7,278 nt of DNA, from positions 1-7,278 of the forward strand of contig DUEF01000049.1 in NCBI GenBank assembly GCA_011176555.1, in the 5' to 3' direction. Shown in pieces: positions 1 through 5,312 of the stretch. The notes under the pieces are model-generated. The model was not told the origin of the DNA. It did no database searches and saw nothing but the letters and a program-made list of their open reading frames with translations. The translations under genes were made by a program, and so were the position numbers. Positions within the stretch are counted from its first letter, which is position 1. Each line of letters starts with the position of its first letter. The stretch is from Caldilineae bacterium. Lineage in GTDB: Bacteria > Chloroflexota > Anaerolineae > J102.

Positions 1-830
1 TGAAAATACGCCCAGATCGCGAGGATGAGCAGCGCCAGCAGGGCGAAACCGAGGGAGAAGCTCAGGGGGGTGTCGAGAGAGAGCGTGCTTATCCCCCACA
101 ACCAGCCCGGTTCGACCAGTTGGTGCAGGAGGATGCCGTCGCCACCAGACGCGGGGCTACTGGGGAGCGCCCACGGGGTCGAGACAACGAGACCGGCCAG
201 CGCGCCGACGAGCAAGGCGATCACGCCCCGCCAGTGTCGCCGCCCCCCCGCCAGCAGCAGTAGCCCCGCCAGCGCCCACATCCCCAGGCCGGGATAAGCG
301 GCGGTCGCCGCAAACGCGCCCGCGGCGGCCAGTGCCAATCCCCACCTCGAGGCCAGCGCCAGACCAAGCCCGGCCCACGCCAGGCCCGCCATCGTCCAGA
401 GCAGGGCCCAATCGCCACTGCGAAACAGAGCGCTCAGAAACACGGGGGCGAAGACCACAAGCACCGCAGCGAGCACGCCGGCGCGTTTCCCCACCACAGC
501 GCTCGCCCACCACCAAACGCCAACGGAAAGCAGTAAGATGGCGAGGAGGGCGCTCCCCTTGAGGGCGGTTAGGGCGTCGACGCCTGTGATTCGTAGCCCT
601 CGCGCCAGCCAAAAGTGCAGGGGGCCGTCACCGCGCCAGCCGTCGCCAACATCCGCCAGAAATGCCGTTTCCCCCTGTTCTGCAGCCTGCAGTTCCAGAA
701 CAGGCAAAGGCCCCGCCTGCGACGCTGGCAATCCCGGTCGCGTCAGCGTCGCCCAAACCGGCATCGTCAACAATAGCGCCAAGACAAGATATCGCAAACC
801 TGTGAGCGCCGGAGCGCTTTGAGAAGACAT
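1..830 (-). CDS. Multi-pass membrane protein, GT-C/GT39 glycosyltransferase-like, 3' end outside window
   Basis: The minus strand is open from an ATG at 828-830 to the left edge: 276 codons, no stop, C-terminus missing. The product is strongly hydrophobic. I see likely membrane helices at about residues 12-29, 92-112, 116-136, 141-161, 163-180, 182-196, 201-219 and 258-275. After helix 1 comes a polar, presumably extracytoplasmic loop (30-90) ending in GDGPLHFWLARG (67-78). This layout, an acidic loop followed by a PL-aromatic motif leading into a helical bundle, resembles the first half of GT39/ArnT-type GT-C transferases, which move sugars from polyprenyl-phosphate carriers to protein or lipid. 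That function is inferred from layout only; a generic polytopic membrane protein is the alternative. The start is supported by a perfect TATAAT ending 7 bases upstream of the ATG, implying a leaderless mRNA; no Shine-Dalgarno is needed or visible. It is divergent from the small gene at 1010. Confidence 0.72.
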   Translation of the reverse strand, partial: MSSQSAPALTGLRYLVLALLLTMPVWATLTRPGLPASQAGPLPVLELQAAEQGETAFLADVGDGWRGDGPLHFWLARGLRITGVDALTALKGSALLAILLLSVGVWWWASAVVGKRAGVLAAVLVVFAPVFLSALFRSGDWALLWTMAGLAWAGLGLALASRWGLALAAAGAFAATAAYPGLGMWALAGLLLLAGGRRHWRGVIALLVGALAGLVVSTPWALPSSPASGGDGILLHQLVEPGWLWGISTLSLDTPLSFSLGFALLALLILAIWAYF

Positions 831-837
831 AGTCGGG

Positions 838-848
838 ATTATAGCACG
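838..848 (-). promoter_or_regulatory. Extended -10 promoter (TATAAT) for the leftward membrane-protein gene
   Basis: Read on the minus strand this is CGTGCTATAAT: a perfect TATAAT (843 to 838) preceded by TG-C, an extended -10 element. No good -35 is seen at 16-18 bp spacing (TTAGGC at 866-861 is poor). With standard spacing the transcript would start near 831, one base before the ATG at 830, so the mRNA would be effectively leaderless. Confidence 0.6.
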
Positions 849-891
849 CTGGCGGTTCGAGCCTAAAACACCGCCCCGCGTCCGCCAGCTT

Positions 892-920
892 TTGGAAGGA
901 GGCGGTTTTGCCGCTACAAT
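892..920 (+). promoter_or_regulatory. Sigma-70-type promoter for the small gene at 1010
   Basis: TTGGAA (892-897) and TACAAT (915-920) are separated by exactly 17 bases. The -10 matches 5 of 6 consensus bases and is preceded by GC (CCGCTACAAT). The predicted start is near 927, giving an untranslated leader of about 83 nt to the ATG at 1010. An AAGGAGG string (896-902) lies inside the spacer, so it would not be in the mRNA and should not be read as the ribosome binding site. Confidence 0.55.
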
Positions 921-926
921 GCCGTA

Positions 927-944
927 GGCGACCCGCCGGTCGCC
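927..944 (+). other. 5'-end hairpin in the leader of the small gene
   Basis: GGCGACC (927-933) and GGTCGCC (938-944) form a perfect 7-bp GC-rich stem around a 4-base loop. The stem begins at the position predicted as +1 for the promoter at 892-920, so it would sit at the very 5' end of the mRNA, where such stems usually slow RNA decay. No T-run follows, so it is not an intrinsic terminator. A second small stem, GAGCG/CGCTC (981-985 with 992-996), lies just before the start codon. The rest of the 831-1009 gap shows nothing else. Confidence 0.4.
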
Positions 945-1009
945 CTCATCCGAAATGCGGTGACGTCGTCGAGATTACCGGAGCGACCCACCGCTCGCCC
1001 GTACCCCAC

Positions 1010-1246
1010 ATGGCCCTCCCTATGACCAACCAAGAAGCCCTCAAACTCATTCGCCAGATTCTCAAAGCCCCTGACGATGAAGCATTGGAAAAAATCGTCA
1101 CCCTCAATCTCCCTGCAATCGACGGGACCTTCTTCAGCGTACTCAATCAATCGGTGCAGCAACTGCGTAGGGAGGACAAACCGGAAATCGCCGAAGCGCT
1201 GGAAAGCCTCGGCGATCGAATGTTGCGGATGAAGACGTTGATCTAG
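1010..1246 (+). CDS. Small helical protein of unknown function (78 aa)
   Basis: I do not recognise this protein by name. It is 78 residues, charged, apparently cytosolic, and almost entirely helix-forming: MTNQEALKLI opens a first amphipathic helix, followed by an NLPAIDGTFF turn (residues 33-42) and two further amphipathic segments ending DRMLRMKTLI. The pattern of a Leu/Asp-x-x-Phe turn, then QLRREDKPEIAEALESLGDRML, is reminiscent of short helical stretches attached to TPR/CHAT-type proteins in Chloroflexota and cyanobacteria; this is a resemblance from memory, not an assignment. ATG at 1010 is chosen; ATG at 1022 (MTNQEAL) is nearly as good. Neither has a Shine-Dalgarno. The frame stays open to a TTG at 908, but the extra 34 residues are Arg/Pro/His-rich, do not look like protein, and begin upstream of the predicted transcription start. 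It converges on the radical SAM gene with a 56-base gap and no visible terminator. Confidence 0.7.
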   Translation: MALPMTNQEALKLIRQILKAPDDEALEKIVTLNLPAIDGTFFSVLNQSVQQLRREDKPEIAEALESLGDRMLRMKTLI

Positions 1247-1302
1247 GCAAGACGCGCCAAATCCCCAGCCCACTGGCATCTCCGGACTCCCGGCCTACCC
1301 AA

Positions 1303-2751
1303 TCACGCATCCATGCGGAAGAAATGCGTAGCCGCGTTCCACAGATTGCGGATATTGAATTTGGTGGGGTGCACGCGACTGCTGATGGCGTAACCCTTGA
1401 AAGATTTATTCAACAACCAATAGATCGAATCCACAAACTTGTTGTGTGGGGCCTTGATCAGCTTCCGAATGAGCGGCTCCATCCAGGGAAGTTCGACGCC
1501 AATGGCGAACCAACGCTGTAAATGCTCGATTTGCCGCGTCTCTTCGGGATTTTGCCTCACCAAAATCGATCGATCCCAGGCAATGGTGGGGATGTCGTCG
1601 AACGTGCCGACCATGAAGTCGTGGTCTTGCGCATACTGGCCGAGTTCGGTGCCGGGGTAGGGTTGAAAAATGAAGGCGTGGGCATAGGATATCCTGGCCG
1701 CGGCATTGAGTCGCATGGTGTCCAGATCATCTTCCAGGGTGCTGGTGGGCAGGCCGAGGATGTTGGTGGAAGTAATGTGGATGCCCGCATCGCGCACCAT
1801 GTTTCCGGCCTGAATCATATCTTCGCGGGTCATGCGCCGTTTGAGCAGCTTCACCCGGATGCGGTCGTTGGCGGCTTCTATGCCCATGCTGACGGTGCCG
1901 CACCCGGCCTTTTTTAGTAAATCGACCTTATGCGGCCCCTTCACAAGCAGGTCAGCCCGCACATTGCAAAAGAAGGGCAATCCCACTTCCTTCGGCCACT
2001 TTTCGGCGAACTCTTCCAGCCAATCATCGAAAATAATGAACAGATCATCGATGAAAACCACGTTTTCCAGCGGCCAATTGGCGCGAACCCAATTCACCTC
2101 ATCGATAATGGTGTCCACGGGGCGCTGAGAACCTCGCTTTTCGCCTTTGTAGATCTGGTAGTAGGCGTGATTGAAGCAGTAGGTGCATTGGTAGGGGCAA
2201 CCACGCGAGCCCATAAAGTGCTTGACCGGCGCCTCTCGCATGTACACGTGTTTATCGTAGATGAGATGGCGGTCGGGCCGCGGCAAGTCACCCAGGCTGC
2301 GCAACAATTGCCGCACGGGATTCTTGATCACTTCGCCATCGATATTGAGCCACCAGTTGGGGATGTCGGGCTTGACGCCGCCATTGCCAAGCGCGTTCAC
2401 CAGATCGACGATGGGGCCTTCGCCTTCGCCGATGCACAGGCCATCCACGCCCGGTTCCGCGATCATCTCCGGGAAAAAGGTGGGGTGAGGCCCGCCGAAC
2501 ATGGAAAAGACATTTTTACCATTCAGTCGTTCCTTGATCTGGCGGTTGAGATCGAAATAGTAGTGATGCGAGCCGGTCATCACGCTGTAGGCCAACACGT
2601 CCGGTTGGTATTCGTACGCGAATTCGAGGGCGTCTTCCTGCGCGGCAATCGTCAAAGCCACATCATGGCCGGCCTCCTTCAACACAGAAGAAAGCTGCAT
2701 GGTGCCCTGGGGCTCGTAATCAAGTTGTTTTTCGACGAATAAGACGCGCAT
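1303..2751 (-). CDS. B12-binding-domain radical SAM protein, substrate unknown
   Basis: The product is 482 residues. Residues 1-130 form a cobalamin-binding-like Rossmann domain, with LFVEKQL at the N-terminus, FGGPHPTFFPE (85-95) and GEGEGP (108-113), all typical of this superfamily. Residues about 175-390 are the radical SAM barrel: CxxxCxxC in GCPYQCTYCFN places Cys185, Cys189 and Cys192 as ligands of the 4Fe-4S cluster that cleaves S-adenosylmethionine. Further on are FIDDLF (234-239), the acidic strand motif; CNVRADLL (262-269); GIEAANDRIR (290-299); and ILGLPTST (331-338). Known relatives include BchE-type cyclases, hopanoid and P-methylases and many orphans; nothing visible fixes the substrate. 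The lower-axial DxHxxG motif reads DYEPQG (11-16), with Glu where His is expected, so base-off His ligation is unlikely. The C-terminal 90 residues carry Trp-rich helices often seen in this family. The start fits the family well; a GGAG lies 10 bases upstream. The gene stands alone. Confidence 0.9.
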   Translation of the reverse strand: MRVLFVEKQLDYEPQGTMQLSSVLKEAGHDVALTIAAQEDALEFAYEYQPDVLAYSVMTGSHHYYFDLNRQIKERLNGKNVFSMFGGPHPTFFPEMIAEPGVDGLCIGEGEGPIVDLVNALGNGGVKPDIPNWWLNIDGEVIKNPVRQLLRSLGDLPRPDRHLIYDKHVYMREAPVKHFMGSRGCPYQCTYCFNHAYYQIYKGEKRGSQRPVDTIIDEVNWVRANWPLENVVFIDDLFIIFDDWLEEFAEKWPKEVGLPFFCNVRADLLVKGPHKVDLLKKAGCGTVSMGIEAANDRIRVKLLKRRMTREDMIQAGNMVRDAGIHITSTNILGLPTSTLEDDLDTMRLNAAARISYAHAFIFQPYPGTELGQYAQDHDFMVGTFDDIPTIAWDRSILVRQNPEETRQIEHLQRWFAIGVELPWMEPLIRKLIKAPHNKFVDSIYWLLNKSFKGYAISSRVHPTKFNIRNLWNAATHFFRMDA

Positions 2752-2895
2752 AGAAGAGTTACTCCGGTTGATAGGTGACTGTCATCTGTAGATCTGGTGA
2801 AGCGTCAGTTCTGCTAGGGAGAGCGCGCAAGCGCCATTCCCTGTGATAGTCGCCTGATTCACCGTTAATTTTTATGACATATTTCAGAAAAATAC
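2752..2895 (-). promoter_or_regulatory. Structured 144-nt 5' leader of the radical SAM gene, candidate cis-acting RNA
   Basis: From the predicted start at 2895 the leader runs 144 nt before the ATG at 2751. On the transcript, GGUGAA (2863-2858) pairs with UUCACC (2801-2796). UCAG (2857-2854) continues this stem with CUGA (2808-2805) across a 3-base CGC bulge. Enclosed is a second hairpin: AGGGA (2842-2838) with UCCCU (2820-2816), topped by GGCGC/GCGCU (2835-2831 with 2826-2822) around a UUGC loop. A second UCACC (2778-2774), near the start codon, could compete for the GGUGA strand, giving a possible switch. I do not recognise it as a known riboswitch class (cobalamin, SAM, c-di-GMP and purine were considered). 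The pairings are visible in sequence; the regulatory role is inference. Confidence 0.4.
2759..2785 (-). other. Possible 8-codon upstream ORF before the radical SAM gene
   Basis: On the minus strand an ATG at 2785-2783 opens an ORF reading MTVTYQPE that stops with TAA at 2761-2759, seven bases before the radical SAM start codon. It is out of frame with the main gene, and its last sense codon (GAG) contributes to the GGAG that may serve as the main gene's ribosome binding site. No Shine-Dalgarno precedes it. Such short frames arise by chance, so it is listed only because of its position. Confidence 0.18.
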
Positions 2896-2901
2896 CAAGG
2901 G

Positions 2902-2930
2902 AGTATACCGACAACCTCCCCGGCTGTCAA
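2902..2930 (-). promoter_or_regulatory. Near-consensus sigma-70 promoter for the radical SAM gene
   Basis: On the minus strand a perfect TTGACA (2930-2925) is followed after exactly 17 bases by TATACT (2907-2902), matching 5 of 6 consensus bases. The predicted transcription start is near 2895. It is the only promoter in the window with a perfect -35, and it lacks the TGC/GC extension seen at the others. The strength of the match suggests substantial basal transcription, so control may act in the leader. Confidence 0.75.
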
Positions 2931-3011
2931 ACAAGTGAAGCTTAAAGGGTGCACATCAAGGTTTGGGGTGGTCTTTGGGTTGCACTACGACATCCATATC
3001 GTTTGGGATGC

Positions 3012-3029
3012 AGCGACATGAGCGACATG
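3012..3029 (+). repeat. Two tandem copies of a 9-bp unit
   Basis: AGCGACATG occurs twice head to tail (3012-3020 and 3021-3029). It lies in the otherwise featureless stretch 2931-3067, where I find no protein gene or RNA gene. A chance or slippage duplication is the simplest reading. Confidence 0.5.
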
Positions 3030-3067
3030 ATGGAAGTTCAGAAATTAAACCGGCAATAGATTAATGT

Positions 3068-3169
3068 GACCTCCGGGAGGTGGCTGCAAGGAATTATGCC
3101 AAAAACAAGCCACTTTGCCAGCCAGATTCTTCGGAATTGGCGTCCTATTGTCGCCACCTCCCGGAGGTC
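3068..3169. repeat. Inverted-repeat element, REPIN/MITE-like (102 bp)
   Basis: GACCTCCGGGAGGTGGC (3068-3084) recurs as a perfect 17-bp reverse complement at 3153-3169, with 68 bases between. Each arm itself contains the palindrome ACCTCC-x-GGAGGT. Beyond the arms the complementarity resumes imperfectly (CCGGCAAT at 3050-3057 against ATTACCGG at 3173-3180), so the element may span about 3044-3190. GATTA occurs on both sides (3059-3063, 3172-3176). Two palindromic units in opposite orientation with a short internal segment are the arrangement of a REPIN or a small non-autonomous MITE. It contains no ORF of note, and no T-run follows either arm, so an intrinsic terminator is unlikely. It lies between the xpt stop codon and the radical SAM promoter. 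Confidence 0.6.
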
Positions 3170-3226
3170 TTGATTACCGGATTATTTATTGAATGTCCAT
3201 AATGTCACGGTACGAATTCTGGTTCT

Positions 3227-3844
3227 TCAGGACAGGCTGGGCGGGGCCAGATGGATGGCGCCTCCTTCCAGGCCTATCACCTTCACCAGGGAGTACAATG
3301 GCGCCTGAAAATGCGCCACCGCCGCCCGACCATCCTCAAACGTCTTTTCCAGCACCACGCCGAAGGCGGCGATCTCCGCCTCGGCCATGCGCACGAGATC
3401 GCCAAGCGCCTCCAAGGTCGTGCCCTGGGCCAAAAAATCATCCACGATAAACACCCTTCCCCCCTTCGGGATCACATGGCTTCCCAGAAACAGTTTCACC
3501 GGTTTGTTCTTGGTGCGGCTGTACGAATCGACCACATAATAACCGCCCTCGGGCAGGGTGATGGGCCGACTTTTCTTGGCGAACACCACCGAAGCGGGGT
3601 GAGGCCATTGCTCGTTGTTGATCGTCATCGCCGTGAAGACCGCTACACTGATGCCCGAAGCCTCCGCGGTGAGGATGACATCGATGTGTTGATCTCGCAC
3701 GGCCCGGGCCAGCATGGCTCCGGCATAGGCGCTAAACGTATAGTCGATGCGGTGATTGAGCAGCGTGTCGACGTTGACGATGCTGTCGCCAACGGCTTTC
3801 CCTTGCTCGCGCACCATGGCGTTAATCCGTTCCAGTAGATACAT
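3227..3844 (-). CDS. xpt: Xanthine phosphoribosyltransferase
   Basis: The product is 205 residues, close to the usual length of about 190 for Xpt. This cytosolic purine-salvage enzyme joins xanthine to PRPP to give XMP, which feeds GMP synthesis. Features line up with Bacillus subtilis Xpt from end to end: VDTLLNHRID (25-34, family hallmark), ILTAEASGISVAV (57-69, purine-side loop), VVFAKK (86-91), DSYSRTK (106-112), VFIVDDFLAQGTT (131-143, the PRPP-binding motif with paired Asp) and VVLEKTFEDGR (163-173). The start ATG at 3844-3842 has GAGG (3855-3852) seven bases upstream. An orotate or adenine PRTase is less likely because of the VDTLLNH and EKTFEDGR segments. No purine permease gene follows, unlike the xpt-pbuX operon of Bacillus, and no guanine-riboswitch-like core is seen upstream. 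It is divergent from the secreted-protein gene at 4099. Confidence 0.92.
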   Translation of the reverse strand: MYLLERINAMVREQGKAVGDSIVNVDTLLNHRIDYTFSAYAGAMLARAVRDQHIDVILTAEASGISVAVFTAMTINNEQWPHPASVVFAKKSRPITLPEGGYYVVDSYSRTKNKPVKLFLGSHVIPKGGRVFIVDDFLAQGTTLEALGDLVRMAEAEIAAFGVVLEKTFEDGRAAVAHFQAPLYSLVKVIGLEGGAIHLAPPSLS

Positions 3845-3935
3845 TTTTCAGCCTCAATGAGTTCACGCGAATCGAAAGATAGTGTTGGGATGGTTCTGGG
3901 CCACTTATCAAGAAAAAGGGTGGGCTATGCAAGGG

Positions 3936-3947
3936 ATTGTAGCACAA
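3936..3947 (-). promoter_or_regulatory. Extended -10 promoter for xpt
   Basis: The minus strand reads TTGTGCTACAAT (3947 to 3936): a TACAAT -10 (5 of 6) preceded by TGC. Only poor -35 candidates (such as CCTATT at 3964-3959) lie at the right spacing. The predicted start is near 3929, giving an 85-nt leader. Apart from this and the opposing promoter at 4017-4045, the gap 3845-4098 shows nothing further. Confidence 0.5.
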
Positions 3948-4016
3948 GCTATGGGAGAAATAGGAAACCGCGCAACCTTTTTTAGTCCTCTGATTCCGAT
4001 GGCGCTGTAAGGCGTT

Positions 4017-4045
4017 TTGTGCCTGAACGGTATCTGCGATAGAAT
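4017..4045 (+). promoter_or_regulatory. Probable promoter for the secreted-protein gene
   Basis: TTGTGC (4017-4022) and TAGAAT (4040-4045) are spaced by 17 bases. The -10 matches 5 of 6 and the -35 only 3 of 6. The predicted start near 4052 gives a 47-nt leader ending in a strong ribosome binding site. Confidence 0.4.
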
Positions 4046-4082
4046 TGTTTCGTTGTTGCTATGTGTTTCCGATCAAGTCTTC

Positions 4083-4090
4083 AAGAGGAG
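4083..4090 (+). promoter_or_regulatory. Strong ribosome binding site deciding the start at 4099
   Basis: AAGAGGAG lies eight bases before ATG 4099. It is the best Shine-Dalgarno in the window and rules out the in-frame upstream TTG at 4045 as the start. Confidence 0.75.
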
Positions 4091-4098
4091 AAAAGATT

Positions 4099-5208
4099 AT
4101 GCGGATCAAAAAAATATCTTACAGTTTGCTCACCTTTGTCATCTTGTCCCTGGCCATGCTGGCGCTATGGTCTTTTTCAGGCGGCTCAAGACCTGTTGTG
4201 GCTGAGATCAGTGAAGGGGGACATACGGCTGATGCAGGAGTGTCCCGATCTGACGTATCTTACAAAGCCGTGTTTATCGAGGAAGAATCTGACGAACAGA
4301 CAAGTCTCGACAGCGCTCAGGGTGTAGTGATGGACCTAAAGAAATGGGTTATCAACTACGTTGCTGACACTGAGCCCCAAACGGAATGGTGTGACGCCTA
4401 TTTCAACCAAAAGTTGCTGTATGTCAACTATGGCGATAAAGTCCATTATTGCTACCGGGGTAGTAATATAGGCACGACGACTCTGTACACCCACACGCTT
4501 ACAGATGATAAGACGGGAATCATTTTTGAAAATGTAGACTTTCCGATAGAACCAAATCCGAATGGCGGTTTTTATATCGTCAGCGTTCCCTTCACCATCA
4601 CAGAAGAAGTGCTAAATACAGCGGATTGGTTGGCGCACACCGAAGATGGTACAGCATACCATAAATACAGCAGCGCCGTCGTCAAGGTCTTGATCCGTTT
4701 CCGGGGCTATGTCTACCAGGGGCCGGCCGGCGTGAACGATACGCCGCTGAGCGACGTCACCCTACAACTTTATGGCTGGAATGAAGGGGAGGAGATGCCG
4801 GAAACCCCGCTGCAAGAAAAAACCAGCGCTGATGATGGCTTTTTCAATGTTCTGGAAGGGGAGACGCTGGACTATTATCGCCTGGTGGCGGTTCCGCCTG
4901 AGGGCATGGTTCCCACCGGCGCCTGGTCGCCAGACGGCGACGGCGATGTCACTAGCCCGAACAGCATAGACTGGCACCAACCCGATCGCTCAGCGGTGCA
5001 TGACAGTCAATTCTATTTTGATGTCCCGACGCCTACGCCGACGCCGACCAACACGCCCACCGTCACTCCCACCCCCACGGCCACGCCCACAAATACGCCC
5101 ACGCCGACCAATACACCCACGCCCACTGTCACTCCCACGCCCACGATTACTCCCACCAATCCTCCCGACATCGCGCCTGTGTTGTGGATGCCGGTCATGC
5201 TCAAATAG
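4099..5208 (+). CDS. Secreted surface-type protein: DUF11-like domain, SdrD-B-like domain, Pro/Thr linker, short hydrophobic tail
   Basis: The product is 369 residues. MRIKK followed by a hydrophobic helix (about 8-27) is a signal peptide, possibly cleaved near residues 30-36. Residues about 75-197 look like a DUF11/'conserved repeat' beta domain: Cys98 and Cys118 (HYCYRGSNIGTTTLYTHTL) could form a disulfide, and TLTDDKTGIIF plus TADWLAHTEDG are typical strand segments. Residues about 198-309 (FRGYVYQGPAG, PLSDVTLQLYGW, DDGFFNV, YYRLVAVPPEG) resemble an SdrD-B/Cna-B or carboxypeptidase-regulatory fold. Residues 310-354 are a Pro/Thr linker, probably extended and perhaps glycosylated. The protein ends PVLWMPVMLK, a hydrophobic tail of the kind common after such linkers in Chloroflexota. 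It presumably acts outside the membrane; no catalytic motif is seen. The first half is AT-richer than the second. It is monocistronic, with its own promoter, ribosome binding site and terminator. Confidence 0.85.
   Translation: MRIKKISYSLLTFVILSLAMLALWSFSGGSRPVVAEISEGGHTADAGVSRSDVSYKAVFIEEESDEQTSLDSAQGVVMDLKKWVINYVADTEPQTEWCDAYFNQKLLYVNYGDKVHYCYRGSNIGTTTLYTHTLTDDKTGIIFENVDFPIEPNPNGGFYIVSVPFTITEEVLNTADWLAHTEDGTAYHKYSSAVVKVLIRFRGYVYQGPAGVNDTPLSDVTLQLYGWNEGEEMPETPLQEKTSADDGFFNVLEGETLDYYRLVAVPPEGMVPTGAWSPDGDGDVTSPNSIDWHQPDRSAVHDSQFYFDVPTPTPTPTNTPTVTPTPTATPTNTPTPTNTPTPTVTPTPTITPTNPPDIAPVLWMPVMLK
5026..5163 (+). repeat. Degenerate repeat encoding the Pro/Thr linker
   Basis: This tract consists of imperfect 6-base units around ACGCCC/ACNCCN, encoding Pro-Thr alternation with Asn, Val, Ala and Ile interruptions at residues 310-354. 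Third positions vary between units (ccg, ccc, cca; acg, act, acc), so it is not a fresh clonal expansion, but recombination or slippage length variation is possible. Its reverse complement also stays open (Val/Gly alternation), which is only a shadow. Confidence 0.8.
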
Positions 5209-5234
5209 GCGCGACAGTGCGCAAGGAAACCTCA

Positions 5235-5275
5235 AGCCGTTTCCGCCAGCCCGGCGGGGGCGGCTTTTCCTTTTT
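5235..5275 (+). terminator. Intrinsic terminator after the secreted-protein gene
   Basis: The arm 5235-5247 pairs with 5253-5265 to form a 13-bp stem (ten Watson-Crick pairs and three consecutive G-U pairs in the middle) around the loop AGCCC. TTT-CC-TTTTT (5266-5275) follows directly. It lies 26 bases after the stop codon. The opposite side lacks a T-run, so it works in the plus direction only. Confidence 0.88.
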
Positions 5276-5312
5276 GGGGGCGGGGCGAATTCACCGACAG
5301 AACCGCGCATTT

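Noticed and set aside
157..612. 151-codon minus-strand frame within the left membrane-protein gene
   Set aside because: It is another frame of the same strand, Arg/Gly-rich and without hydrophobic periodicity. The overlapping frame from 830 gives a coherent polytopic membrane protein and has a promoter.
1247..1302. Terminator between the two convergent genes
   Set aside because: I could find no stem of useful length followed by a T-run on either strand.
1930..2742. 270-codon plus-strand frame opposite the radical SAM gene
   Set aside because: It is fully antisense to a gene with unmistakable radical SAM motifs, has no ribosome binding site, and its His/Val/Ala-rich product matches no family; it is a codon-bias shadow.
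2949..3059. Open stretch from a GTG (VHIKVWGG...) in the intergenic gap
   Set aside because: It is only about 36 codons, with no spaced ribosome binding site, no recognisable similarity, and a tandem 9-bp repeat explaining part of it. Chance is the best explanation.
3068..3169. CRISPR array or intrinsic terminator at the inverted repeats
   Set aside because: There are only two copies and they are inverted, not direct, so it is not a CRISPR array. No T-run follows either palindrome, so an intrinsic terminator is not supported.
5013..5204. Minus-strand frame with alternating Val and Gly
   Set aside because: It is the reverse complement of the Pro/Thr linker repeat; the regularity comes from the repeat itself.
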